Assembly (NCBI GenBank): GCA_944322675.1 | Contig: CALUPO010000001.1 | Location: 1 to 64,000 of the forward strand | Source: Candidatus Gastranaerophilales bacterium | GTDB taxonomy: Bacteria; Cyanobacteriota; Vampirovibrionia; Gastranaerophilales; Gastranaerophilaceae | Length of the DNA: 64,000 nucleotides | Direction of reading: 5' to 3' | In this document: positions 45,428-54,219 of the stretch, piece after piece | How the letters are laid out: each line of letters starts with the position of its first letter | How positions within the stretch are numbered: position 1 is the first letter of the stretch | Made by a program: the position numbers and the translations under genes | The notes under the pieces: model-generated | What the model saw: only the letters and a program-made list of their open reading frames with translations | The model's database searches: none | What the model was told of the DNA's origin: nothing

Positions 45428-46191
45428 AAGTGGAATCAAATAAAATTAATAATTTAGAATTGGAAAACATTAACAAGGATAATTTTCTTGATTTATTTAA
45501 TGGTGTTAAGAATATTTTAACTTCTGATAATATAGACAATATATCACCTGTTGAAGATTCTGAAGTAAGTCTCAAGCAACAAGTTGAATTTGAAGATGAT
45601 ATTAAATTTAAGAAATTTTTAGTTGATAAGGTTACAAATGACATAACAAATGTAAATTTTAATAATCTTGATGTTGATTTTATTAAGGCATGTGAATTTG
45701 ATGATAAATTATTTAAGGATAACAATGATGATCTGTCTATTACTTTTCATCAATTTATTAGTGAAAATTTAACGCCAAAATTTGATATAAATTTTGATAT
45801 GGAGAATTTATACGATTTAAATAATAATAACCAGATTGAATATCTAAAAAAAAAGTCAATTTTTGATGTTCTAAATCAAAATAACCCTATTACTGAATCA
45901 AAAAGTATAAAATCTGAAATAACTAAAGATCCAAATTTGCTTTCAAGTATAAATTTGAATGCAGATGAAAGTTTGTTATTGATGAAAGATAATGATAAAT
46001 ATTCTCTTTTCTTTTCGTTAAATGGTGAGAAAAATATTTTAAAAACATATGACAAACTTCTTTCAAAAAATATGTCAATACGTATGAAAGAAGATATAAA
46101 TGGTGTAAAAACTTATGTTTTACGTGCTAATACACACAGATATATGGCAAAACTTGATGGCAGTAGTTTTGAAATATTTTATGAATTATAA
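45424..46191 (+). CDS. Hypothetical acidic protein coupled to the membrane protein
   Basis: The 255-residue protein starts with GTG, overlapping the previous stop. The first two thirds are acidic and Asn/Asp-rich with little order (DNNDDLSITFHQF). The last 80 residues (ADESLLLMKDNDKYSLFFSL to RYMAKLDGSSFEIFYEL) look like a compact beta-rich domain. No signal peptide or known motif is present. Coupling suggests that it works with the preceding membrane protein, perhaps on its cytoplasmic side. Confidence 0.65.
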   Translation: MKVESNKINNLELENINKDNFLDLFNGVKNILTSDNIDNISPVEDSEVSLKQQVEFEDDIKFKKFLVDKVTNDITNVNFNNLDVDFIKACEFDDKLFKDNNDDLSITFHQFISENLTPKFDINFDMENLYDLNNNNQIEYLKKKSIFDVLNQNNPITESKSIKSEITKDPNLLSSINLNADESLLLMKDNDKYSLFFSLNGEKNILKTYDKLLSKNMSIRMKEDINGVKTYVLRANTHRYMAKLDGSSFEIFYEL

Positions 46192-46292
46192 AGTTTTGTA
46201 ACAATTTCCTTAAAAATGCTGAAAATTATTAAAGTTTAATTAAAGAATAGTCGATAACATTAACAAGCAGATAAGGGAAATAGGGACCGAAA

Positions 46293-46637
46293 ATGAGAAT
46301 AGATTCAAATAATGTAAGCGGAAATTATAGCATTTACACCTCACGTGCCAACCAAACACAAAAACAAAATGAAAATCAAGAAGTTAAGACAAAACAAAAC
46401 AATGCAAATTTAAAACAAGCAAGTCCAGATGATGTTTTGAATGCACTTACAGCTTATGGTAATTATAATATGCAGGTGATAAATAGCAAAATAAATAGTT
46501 TTGCAAGTTCTCATCAAACATCAGTTGATAGAATTAGTAATAATACACAACTTATTGAAAGTTTATATGATGAACTTGCATCTATGGGGTTAAGTGATGG
46601 AGCAATTAATATAGTGTTTGATGCATACTTTGCATAA
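46293..46637 (+). CDS. Small hypothetical protein
   Basis: The first 50 residues are polar and disordered (ANQTQKQNENQEVKTKQNN). The second half forms predicted helices (SPDDVLNALTAYGNYNMQVI and TQLIESLYDELASMGLSDGA), ending in an acidic/hydrophobic FDAYFA. No family is recognised. It stands alone and is followed by a good terminator, which supports a separate transcript. Confidence 0.6.
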   Translation: MRIDSNNVSGNYSIYTSRANQTQKQNENQEVKTKQNNANLKQASPDDVLNALTAYGNYNMQVINSKINSFASSHQTSVDRISNNTQLIESLYDELASMGLSDGAINIVFDAYFA

Positions 46638-46674
46638 GAGGAGGCATAGTCTATATTTCTCTATGTAGAAAAAT

Positions 46675-46707
46675 AATGACTTGATAAATTTATCAAGTCA
46701 TTTTTTT
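46675..46707 (+). terminator. Rho-independent terminator
   Basis: AATGACTTGATA (46675-46686) pairs perfectly with TATCAAGTCATT (46691-46702) around an AATT loop, followed by a T run to 46707. It lies 38 bp after the small ORF and just before the GH3 gene. This is the clearest intrinsic terminator in the window. Confidence 0.85.
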
Positions 46708-46724
46708 GCGTTAAAATATTATAT

Positions 46725-47792
46725 ATGAAAAGGTTATTAATTTTTTTATTTTTACAAATTATATTTATTCAAGCTGCAAATAGTGCACCTTTAAGTGAAA
46801 TGATAGGACAAATGCTTATTGTCGGATTTGATGGTGATAATATTAATTCAGAAGGTTTTAAGTCAAGCTTGAATCAGATTAAAGATAATAAAATTTCAGG
46901 TGTTATCTTTTTTGAATATAATATTAAAGATAGAGAATCATTAAAAGCCATGACAGAGGCAATAAAGCAAACAAAATCCAAACATAAGCCTTTTGTTTCT
47001 ATTGATCAAGAAGGTGGATTTGTCCAACGTCTTAATAAAAGAAACGGGTTTAAAAATTATCCTTCATTTGAACAAGTGTCAAAAATGTCAAAAAATGATG
47101 CTTCTAAAATATATGATGAATTGTCTTCTGAACTTTATGATGCTGGTTTTAATTTAAATTTTACACCTTGTGTTGACCTTGCTTTAAACGAAAAATCAAT
47201 AATTTCAAAAAATGAAAGAAGTTTTTCAAATGATTATAAAAAAGTTATTGATTTTTCTAAAATAGTTATTAATGAACACAAAAAAAATAAAGTAATAACA
47301 GTATTAAAACATTTTCCAGGTCATGGCAGTGCAATTGGAGACACCCATTTAGGTTTTGTTGATGCAACTTCAAATTGGGATAAAAAGGAATTAAGACCAT
47401 ATATTGAACTTTTAAAATACTATCCTAATCAAATGGTTATGGTTGCTCATACTTATAATGGCAATTTTGATTTAAAATTTCCATCATCTTTGTCAAAAAG
47501 AACAATAGATTTCCATTTACGAGATAAAATTAAGTTTAAAGGTGTTGTTATTACAGATGATCTAAATATGCTTGCAATTAAAAATAATTATAAACTTGAT
47601 GAAACAGTAATAAATGCTATTAATGCAGGGGTTAACATTCTTCTTTTTTCAAATTTTAAAACCCCAAATTCAGATTTACCCGACCAGATTGAAAATATAA
47701 TTGTTAATGCGGTTAATGAAGGTAAAATAGATAAAAAAACTATTATTGAATCATATAATAAAATACTAAAATTAAAACGTAACATAAAATAG
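46725..47792 (+). CDS. Glycoside hydrolase family 3, NagZ-like beta-N-acetylhexosaminidase
   Basis: Family 3 motifs are complete: GQMLIVGFDGD, KPFVSIDQEGGFVQRLNKR, the KHFPGHGSAIGDTHLG loop with the general acid/base histidine, and GVVITDDLNMLAI with the nucleophile aspartate. Length fits the single-domain bacterial NagZ type. A signal peptide (LLIFLFLQIIFIQAANSA) places the enzyme outside the cytoplasm, unlike E. coli NagZ. It probably removes N-acetylglucosamine from peptidoglycan fragments or environmental glycans. A YhcH gene follows at 15 bp, in keeping with amino-sugar use. Confidence 0.92.
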   Translation: MKRLLIFLFLQIIFIQAANSAPLSEMIGQMLIVGFDGDNINSEGFKSSLNQIKDNKISGVIFFEYNIKDRESLKAMTEAIKQTKSKHKPFVSIDQEGGFVQRLNKRNGFKNYPSFEQVSKMSKNDASKIYDELSSELYDAGFNLNFTPCVDLALNEKSIISKNERSFSNDYKKVIDFSKIVINEHKKNKVITVLKHFPGHGSAIGDTHLGFVDATSNWDKKELRPYIELLKYYPNQMVMVAHTYNGNFDLKFPSSLSKRTIDFHLRDKIKFKGVVITDDLNMLAIKNNYKLDETVINAINAGVNILLFSNFKTPNSDLPDQIENIIVNAVNEGKIDKKTIIESYNKILKLKRNIK

Positions 47793-47807
47793 GATGGTTA
47801 ATGATTT

Positions 47808-48260
47808 ATGATTTTTGATAATATAATGAATGCTTCAAAATATTATAATATAGACGAAAAAATTAAAAGAGGGTTATTGTTTCTTACAAATACCGATTTA
47901 AAAAGTCTTAAAGAAGGTAAATATATAATAAATGATGATATATATGTAAATATTGAAAAATATAAACCTAAATCTATTGACAATTGTTTTTGTGAATCAC
48001 ATAAAAAATATATTGATATACAATTTATTATTGAAGGAGAAGAATTATTTGGATTTGCCAATTTAGATAATATAAATTTAAATCCTATAAGTGTATATGA
48101 TGAAAGTAAAGATATAATTTTTTATGATGGTGATTGTGATTATTTAAAATTAAAAGAAAATGATTTTATTATTCTAGATATTAATTTTGCTCACAAACCA
48201 CAAATTGCAACAAATAATTGTGATTATGTAAAAAAAGCTGTTGTTAAAATAAGAAAATAG
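47808..48260 (+). CDS. YhcH/YjgK/YiaL family protein
   Basis: The 150-residue cupin-like protein has the family pattern CESHKKYIDIQFIIEGEELF, VYDESKDIIFYDGDCDYLKL and DFIILDINFAHKPQIA ending in KKAVVKIRK. Members accompany sialic acid and sugar-acid pathways and may be anomerases or isomerases; the E. coli homologue EbgC belongs here. It follows the GH3 gene by 15 bp on the same strand and probably shares its transcript. It ends in TAG, so TAG is a normal stop codon in this genome. Confidence 0.9.
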   Translation: MIFDNIMNASKYYNIDEKIKRGLLFLTNTDLKSLKEGKYIINDDIYVNIEKYKPKSIDNCFCESHKKYIDIQFIIEGEELFGFANLDNINLNPISVYDESKDIIFYDGDCDYLKLKENDFIILDINFAHKPQIATNNCDYVKKAVVKIRK

Positions 48261-48276
48261 TTTAATAAAAAATATA

Positions 48277-48305
48277 TTGACATAAATCCTTGCTTTAGTT
48301 ATGAT
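48277..48305 (+). promoter_or_regulatory. Sigma-70 promoter of tRNA-Glu
   Basis: A perfect -35 TTGACA (48277-48282), a 17-bp spacer and a -10 TATGAT (48300-48305) lie 20 bp before the tRNA. This is the best promoter match in the window and gives a transcript start near 48312. Confidence 0.8.
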
Positions 48306-48324
48306 AAAAATATATTGAAATTAT

Positions 48325-48400
48325 GCCCCCATCGTCTAGAGGCCTAGGACAACACCCTTTCACGGTGTAGACAGGGATTCGAATTCCCTTGGGGGTACCA
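48325..48400 (+). tRNA. tRNA-Glu (anticodon TTC)
   Basis: The gene folds as a standard cloverleaf: acceptor GCCCCCA/TGGGGGT, anticodon loop with CTTTCAC (anticodon TTC) and T-arm AGGGATTCGAATTCCCT, with CCA encoded in the DNA. The sequence GCCCCCATCGTCTAGAGG is nearly the same as in cyanobacteria and plastids. The A53:U61 pair closing the T-loop is the type associated with recognition by glutamyl-tRNA reductase there. It decodes GAA and GAG. Confidence 0.97.
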
Positions 48401-48515
48401 TTTATTATTTTGATTTAGTTTAGCTAGTTTATAAGAAATTGGTTTTGGCTTTAAGATAAACTTTTAGCTTCTTTTTTTATTTTTGGTATGATAATATTTT
48501 GTTAAAAAGGACTTT

Positions 48516-49553
48516 TCAATATTTTTTAATGAAAATATCTGCAATGTTATTTAATTTTGTTTTTATTTCTTTAAAATCTTGATTTAAATCAACAAACTTT
48601 ACACCTATTTTATTTCCATGAATTATTCTTTCTGTTTCTTTTATAACCTCGTGCTTTGTTTTTGCATATAATAAAAGTCCTGAAACGTTTCCTGTTCTAT
48701 CTTTATCATAATTTTGGACATAGGTAAAAATTTGATTAAAATTGTTATTTTTATAACTTTCTTTGTCATAATATGTTTGTAATACATTATTATAAAATTT
48801 TGTGTCTATAATTAAAGTTTTATCTTGCCAAAATAACATAATGTCTGTTTTCATTTTAGGTAAAAAATCAAAACAATCAGTATCCCAATTAATTACTTTT
48901 GAAGCAGGATTAAGATTTGAATAGTGGGTTTTATAATATTCTAAAACAAACTTTTCAAATAATTTGTGCATTTTTTTATCATCTAGATATTTATTCAATT
49001 TGACATTTCCACAGGACTCTTTCATTAAAAGTCCCTCAATTATTAAATAACAAATGTTTAAAATTAGCTTATATGAAATATTATTTTTATGATATTGCAA
49101 CCCGTTCCATTTAACTCTTTTAACATCAATTCTCTTTACATCATAAAAATAAATTAATATTTTTTTTAAAAGTTTTCTATTTTCATCATTTATATCACTT
49201 CTTGTTAATAATAGTTCAACAGTGCTTTTTATTACCTTATTAAAATATGAATTTTTAGTAAATTCTTCATATTCGCAAACTAATTTTTTGTTGCATAAAG
49301 TATTTTGTTTAATTGACTCTGATATATTTATTTTTCCTTTTATACAGTTTAGAACTTCTGTTTGTTCTTCATATTCTTTATAAAGCCCTCTTTTTACTTG
49401 AATAGACAGCCCTTTATATAAAATCCTTGCTAATAAATCTTGAATATTGTCAAATTCTTCAACATCAACATTTTCATCAATCGTGCTTGAAAGATTTGAA
49501 TAAGCATAACATAACATATAATAAACATTTTTAATTAAAATATTCTTTGCCAT
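48516..49553 (-). CDS. mcrC: McrC-like subunit of a McrBC modification-dependent restriction system
   Basis: The 345-residue protein has the McrC layout: an N-terminal helical part (LIKNVYYMLCYAYSNL) and a C-terminal PD-(D/E)xK nuclease with PKMKTDIMLFWQDKTLIIDTKFY (catalytic D and DTK). In McrBC the McrC subunit cuts DNA when the McrB ring translocates after binding modified cytosine. Its start overlaps the McrB stop by one base. It ends 116 bp from tRNA-Glu on the opposite strand. Confidence 0.9.
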   Translation of the reverse strand: MAKNILIKNVYYMLCYAYSNLSSTIDENVDVEEFDNIQDLLARILYKGLSIQVKRGLYKEYEEQTEVLNCIKGKINISESIKQNTLCNKKLVCEYEEFTKNSYFNKVIKSTVELLLTRSDINDENRKLLKKILIYFYDVKRIDVKRVKWNGLQYHKNNISYKLILNICYLIIEGLLMKESCGNVKLNKYLDDKKMHKLFEKFVLEYYKTHYSNLNPASKVINWDTDCFDFLPKMKTDIMLFWQDKTLIIDTKFYNNVLQTYYDKESYKNNNFNQIFTYVQNYDKDRTGNVSGLLLYAKTKHEVIKETERIIHGNKIGVKFVDLNQDFKEIKTKLNNIADIFIKKY

Positions 49554-51943
49554 TATTTAATCGCTGTTCTTAGGATATGAGACCATTTTTCTATGTTTGC
49601 TGGCTCATCAAACCAATATTCCTTTAATAAAGGTAAGATTTCATATTCCACAACACAATTCAGCCATTCATCCGTAACCTTAAAATTTTTGTCGTTTTCA
49701 ACAAAATAACTATGTCCTATTTGAAAGCCACTTCCTAAACAATTATCATTGCTAATTACCGTATTTAATTCGATTATTTTGTCAATTAAATTATTAAATT
49801 TTTTATTATTTAGGTTGTTTTGATATTCTTTAAAACCGTTGCTTTCAAAAGCTGGCATAAAGTCATAAAAAGCAAAACGACGACGTAGTGCATAATCAAT
49901 CATTGCAATGCTTCTATCGGCTGTATTCATCATGCCGATAATATAAACATTTTTTGGAACAGAAAATGGTTTTGTTTCATATAAAAGTTCTATTTCATCA
50001 CCTCTTTTATCCGGCTCAATAAGCATTAATAGTTCGCCAAAAATTTTGCTTAGTTTTCCCCTATTTATTTCATCAATTATAAAGAAAAATTTTTCATTTT
50101 CCTGGTATTTTTCAGCCATTTTACAAAAGTTGTAAAATGGCCCGTATTTGAGTTCAAAACCATTTTCTATAGGACGATATCCCAAAATAAAATCTTCATA
50201 TCCATAACTTTGATGAAATTGAACTATTTTAACCCTTGAATTATCTTTACGCCCCAAGATGGAATAAGCAAGCCTTTTTGCCGTAAACGTTTTACCAACT
50301 CCAGGAGCTCCTTGCAAAATAATATTTTTTTTAATTTTTAATAAATTAATTAGTTGACTATATTCATTTTTATTTATAAACACTTCTTTTAGAAAATCTT
50401 CTTCTGTATATTGGTCAAAAGTTTCTGTTTGTTCTTCAATTTCAATATTAAAGAGATTTTCCAATTTTTCAACATATTCGGTATATTGAGTAATATCTGT
50501 TAATGTTTTAATTGCCCATTTTGTTTCAGACTCCCATTCCCCTGTATTCGACCATTCGACGGCCCTTGTATGTTTACATTTGCTTCTGGTATCATTATAA
50601 ATGTATTGAGATTTTACAATTCCTCTACCCAGTATTTGGGTTTGTTTACCTTTAATATAAACTATGTCACCTTCTTGCATTTCATTGGCGAACTGCCAGC
50701 AGCAAAGAGCGTTATTAACATTGGAAGATTTGGGATTTTGCTCTTTTAATTTGTCTCTTATCTCAAGCTTTGATTTATATTGAGTTAAATCACCTAAATT
50801 ATAGCTTGACCAGTCAATGGCAATAATAGAATTTTCTCTAAAATCATTCCACCAAAGAGCATTTTCACCTGCTGATAACATCCAGTAATGGACTGTTTCT
50901 CTTTTTTCCGCATATAATTCAGGATTGTTTAATTTTTCAATATATTCAGCAAGTTCAGACTCTATGTATTTGATACCAATTTCCGTTAAATACCATTTTG
51001 TATTTTCGTTTTTATCGAAAATAGCAGGCGGCGTTTTCTTTGTATAGTTGACAAATTTGGAGTCATTTCCTGTATGTATTTGGAGTTGTGCAGATATTGT
51101 TAAATATACATTTTGAGAGTCTTTTAATTTCGAATATCTGGTAATAATTGGTTGTTTTTCCAATTCTTTTACGTTGTACGACTTATTTTTTCCATTCAAA
51201 TACATGGATAAACCTATTGCCTGATACCAGTATAAGTCTTTGATTAGATTTTGAATGTTAAAAGTTTGGACATTGTTTTGTATATTATCAGTGCTTGTAA
51301 CATTTGGCTTGTTAGCCAAATAATATAAAATTTCTTTGGCTTTTTTTAAACTACGTTCATTTTTTATATATATTTCACCATCTAATGTCCATCTGTATGT
51401 TTCAGGAAGTTTTTTTACATCTTTTTTTAATTGTTCAGATAAATCATTATAATTTATTACCATTCTAAACTTAGCATTTTTTACATTATGAATTTCAGCG
51501 ATGTTCTTTGTAAGTTTTAAAGCAATATATTCTTTAGGATTATCATCAAGAGTTAACCCAAGCTCAAGAGCATAATCCAATAAAGCTTCTTTGTAACTTT
51601 GAGCTAATTTCTCTCCTTCGCTATTATATGGGGTTACAATTTTAAAGTTTGTTGGATTTGGAAACAGTTCCTTTAATACGCCAAAACTTACCTTAGTGTT
51701 TGGAGTAATTTCCTTTTTAGGTCCAAACTGAATTGGATTATTTTTTATAATATTATTTGCCACCTCAAAAGTATATTTAAGCGGATATTTATCATTATCA
51801 AATAAAACAAATGCTGTTTCTGCTTGTCTATTGTGAGGTAAGCCTTCAGTTTTTATATAGTTACAAGCTTGCACAATATCTTCTTCTTTTAAATTCTTTA
51901 CAATTTCAAATAATCGTTCTTTTTTAATATTACCAAAAGCCAT
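49553..51943 (-). CDS. mcrB: McrB-like AAA+ GTPase with DNA-reader domains
   Basis: The C-terminal 280 residues are an AAA+ motor of the McrB type: Walker A ILQGAPGVGKTFTAKRLAYS, the McrB signature FHQSYGYEDFILGYRPIENG, Walker B FFFIIDEINRG and MMNTADRSI. The middle (about 345-480) with YWMLSAGENALWWNDFRENS and MQEGDIVYIKGKQTQILGRG is an EVE/PUA-like domain, a fold known to recognise modified bases. The N-terminal 230 residues are of unknown type, helical, probably another recognition module. Together with McrC it should restrict modified foreign DNA. GAGG precedes the ATG. Confidence 0.92.
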   Translation of the reverse strand: MAFGNIKKERLFEIVKNLKEEDIVQACNYIKTEGLPHNRQAETAFVLFDNDKYPLKYTFEVANNIIKNNPIQFGPKKEITPNTKVSFGVLKELFPNPTNFKIVTPYNSEGEKLAQSYKEALLDYALELGLTLDDNPKEYIALKLTKNIAEIHNVKNAKFRMVINYNDLSEQLKKDVKKLPETYRWTLDGEIYIKNERSLKKAKEILYYLANKPNVTSTDNIQNNVQTFNIQNLIKDLYWYQAIGLSMYLNGKNKSYNVKELEKQPIITRYSKLKDSQNVYLTISAQLQIHTGNDSKFVNYTKKTPPAIFDKNENTKWYLTEIGIKYIESELAEYIEKLNNPELYAEKRETVHYWMLSAGENALWWNDFRENSIIAIDWSSYNLGDLTQYKSKLEIRDKLKEQNPKSSNVNNALCCWQFANEMQEGDIVYIKGKQTQILGRGIVKSQYIYNDTRSKCKHTRAVEWSNTGEWESETKWAIKTLTDITQYTEYVEKLENLFNIEIEEQTETFDQYTEEDFLKEVFINKNEYSQLINLLKIKKNIILQGAPGVGKTFTAKRLAYSILGRKDNSRVKIVQFHQSYGYEDFILGYRPIENGFELKYGPFYNFCKMAEKYQENEKFFFIIDEINRGKLSKIFGELLMLIEPDKRGDEIELLYETKPFSVPKNVYIIGMMNTADRSIAMIDYALRRRFAFYDFMPAFESNGFKEYQNNLNNKKFNNLIDKIIELNTVISNDNCLGSGFQIGHSYFVENDKNFKVTDEWLNCVVEYEILPLLKEYWFDEPANIEKWSHILRTAIK

Positions 51944-52073
51944 TTTATAACCTCAAACAAGTTTAATATATTATGTTAATTCTACTATAAAAATTGTTTA
52001 GATTATATTTATATTTAAATTATTAAAGAATGTTATTAAAAAATTGTTATAGTTTTCTTTAAAATATCTAATT

Positions 52074-53411
52074 TTAAGCCTTTAAAGCGAGTTTATTAAG
52101 TTGGTTTAAAGACTCGTTAAAATCTATTTTGTCATTTATACTTTGTGTCAAAAATGAATTAATTTCATTAATTAAAGCAATTGCTTTATCGACATTGCGG
52201 TCGGAACCTTTAACGTATGCTCCTATATTAATTAAATCTTCATTTTTACGGTATAAAGCAAGAAGTGTCCGGATTTTTGAAGCGGCAAGTTTATGATTTT
52301 TATCAACAACATCATTCATAACCCTTGATACACTTTGAAGTATATCAATTGCCGGGTAATGGTTTTTATGGGCTAAATCACGAGAGAGCATAATGTGTCC
52401 GTCTAAAATACTACGGACGGTATCCGATATAGGTTCGTTAAAGTCGTCCCCTTCGACTAAAACAGTATATAAACCGGTAATTGTTCCTTTGTCGTTGCTT
52501 CCTGCACGTTCAAGTAGTTTTGGCATTAATGCAAAAACAGATGGTGTATATCCTCGAGTTGCAGGCGGTTCCCCAACTGCCAGACCAACTTCACGTTGTG
52601 CCATTGCAATACGTGTCACAGAATCAAGCATAAAAAGGACATCATAACCTTCATCACGAAAATACTCTGCTATTGTTGTTGCCACAAATCCTGCTTTTAT
52701 TTTTACCAATGATGGTTGGTCGGATGTTGCTGCAACTATTATTGATCTTTTTAGTCCGTCTTCTCCAAGGGTTGATTCAACAAATTCACGAACTTCACGT
52801 CCACGTTCGCCAATTAATGCTATTACATTTATATCCGCTTGTGTATTTTTTGCCATCATTGCAAGTGTGGTACTTTTGCCAACGCCTGACCCTGCAAACA
52901 CACCCAAACGTTGTCCTTTACCCACTGTCATAAACATATCAATTGAGCGTATACCTAAACTTAAAGGTTCTCGAATAAGTTTCCTTTTTAGCGGATTTAT
53001 TATATTGGCAGAAGTTGAATATAATCGTCCTGTTATAATTTCACCAAGATTGTCAATAGGGTTGCCAAGTCCATCGAGCACTCTTCCTATTAATTCTTTA
53101 CCAACCTTTATTTTCATGGGCTCTTTTGTATTGGTTACAATATCTCCGGGTTTTAATCCATCCATTTGACCAAGAGGCATAAGAAGTATTTTATTATCCC
53201 TAAAACCAACAACTTCTGCCAAAACCACACCTTTTGATGTTTTTATATGACATAAATCTCCAATGCTTGCTTTGGGGCCATCTGATTCAATTATTAAACC
53301 TATAATTTCACAAACTTTTCCTATTTCACATAATACATCACTTGTTTTTATAATTTCTTTATACTTAGCAAATTTAAGACCCATAAATAATTTACCCGTT
53401 TTCAAAATCAT
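52074..53411 (-). CDS. fliI: Flagellar export ATPase FliI
   Basis: FliI powers protein export through the flagellar type III apparatus. Walker A is GVFAGSGVGKSTTLAMMA, the family stretch ALIGERGREVREFVES follows, then MLDSVTRIAMAQREVGLAVG and EPPATRGYTPSVF. Length of about 440 residues is normal. The start is either ATG at 53411, overlapping fliH by 20 bp, or ATG at 53384; neither has a strong ribosome site. No fliJ gene follows: the next gene downstream on this strand is mcrB. Confidence 0.95.
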   Translation of the reverse strand: MILKTGKLFMGLKFAKYKEIIKTSDVLCEIGKVCEIIGLIIESDGPKASIGDLCHIKTSKGVVLAEVVGFRDNKILLMPLGQMDGLKPGDIVTNTKEPMKIKVGKELIGRVLDGLGNPIDNLGEIITGRLYSTSANIINPLKRKLIREPLSLGIRSIDMFMTVGKGQRLGVFAGSGVGKSTTLAMMAKNTQADINVIALIGERGREVREFVESTLGEDGLKRSIIVAATSDQPSLVKIKAGFVATTIAEYFRDEGYDVLFMLDSVTRIAMAQREVGLAVGEPPATRGYTPSVFALMPKLLERAGSNDKGTITGLYTVLVEGDDFNEPISDTVRSILDGHIMLSRDLAHKNHYPAIDILQSVSRVMNDVVDKNHKLAASKIRTLLALYRKNEDLINIGAYVKGSDRNVDKAIALINEINSFLTQSINDKIDFNESLNQLNKLALKA

Positions 53412-54219
53412 TTATTATAGTTTCGTCAGGAGTATTTTTTAATTCGTTAAAAAGTTTTTCTTTAAGCTCATCAATACAAGAACTTAATGTTGCATCAATA
53501 CGACAAGATAATGATTCAACAATAACCCCATCACAGGAAACATTATTATCTTCAATTATACAAATATTATTCAATTTAGGTATTTCATCTTTTATACGGT
53601 TTGAAATCGAAATAAGTCTTTCATACATTTTTGGATTAGTTATAAGTTTTATTACTTCATTTTCAGAAGTTAATTTCAAACTTGCTTCTTTAATTAGGTT
53701 TAACAAAATATCATCGTTGTTTTTAAACATTTCTCCGGTTATCTTTTCACAAATTAAAACAACAAGTTCTAAAATATCAACATAAGAAGAACGGATTATT
53801 TTTTTCTTTATATCAAAAAGACTTTTTGTAAAATTATCAACATTTAAAATTTTATCTTCCAATTCTTTTGTAACATCATTATAAGCTTCAATTTTTCCTT
53901 CTTCATAACCTTTTTTTGAGCCTTCTTCAAATGCTTTTTTAATTATAAGTTGAGATTGTTCATTTGCATCATTTTTTGCTTTTTCGATTATTTTAGAAGC
54001 ATCATCATTTGTTTTGTTTAATATTTGTATTGCTTCATCTTTAATAGTATTTGCTTCAAGTTTAATGTTGTTAGCTTCGTCAATAATTTGTTTAGCCTTC
54101 ATCTGTGCTTTTTCGATAATAAGATTATATTTGCTGCAAGCTTCCTTCAAATTTTGTGAATTTGAATTAAGCACATAATTTTCACCTATAAGCACTTTAT
54201 CACTTTTAATTCTACTCAA
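53392..54219 (-). CDS. fliH: Flagellar assembly protein FliH
   Basis: FliH regulates the FliI ATPase and links it to the C-ring. The protein has a long helical N-terminal part rich in alanine/glutamate/lysine (KAQMKAKQIIDEANNIKLEA, IIKKAFEEGSKKGYEEGKIE) and a conserved C-terminal domain with DILELVVLICEKITGEMF and the acidic VSCDGVIVES. Its start overlaps the fliG stop by eight bases and its end overlaps fliI, so the cluster is tightly coupled. Sequence alone is weak for this family; position makes the call firm. Confidence 0.9.
   Translation of the reverse strand: MSRIKSDKVLIGENYVLNSNSQNLKEACSKYNLIIEKAQMKAKQIIDEANNIKLEANTIKDEAIQILNKTNDDASKIIEKAKNDANEQSQLIIKKAFEEGSKKGYEEGKIEAYNDVTKELEDKILNVDNFTKSLFDIKKKIIRSSYVDILELVVLICEKITGEMFKNNDDILLNLIKEASLKLTSENEVIKLITNPKMYERLISISNRIKDEIPKLNNICIIEDNNVSCDGVIVESLSCRIDATLSSCIDELKEKLFNELKNTPDETIINDFENG

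Noticed and set aside
48325-51943. Integrase-type insertion of mcrBC into the tRNA-Glu 3' end
   Set aside because: The tRNA is complete, I find no second copy of its 3' end near 52,000, and no integrase is present.
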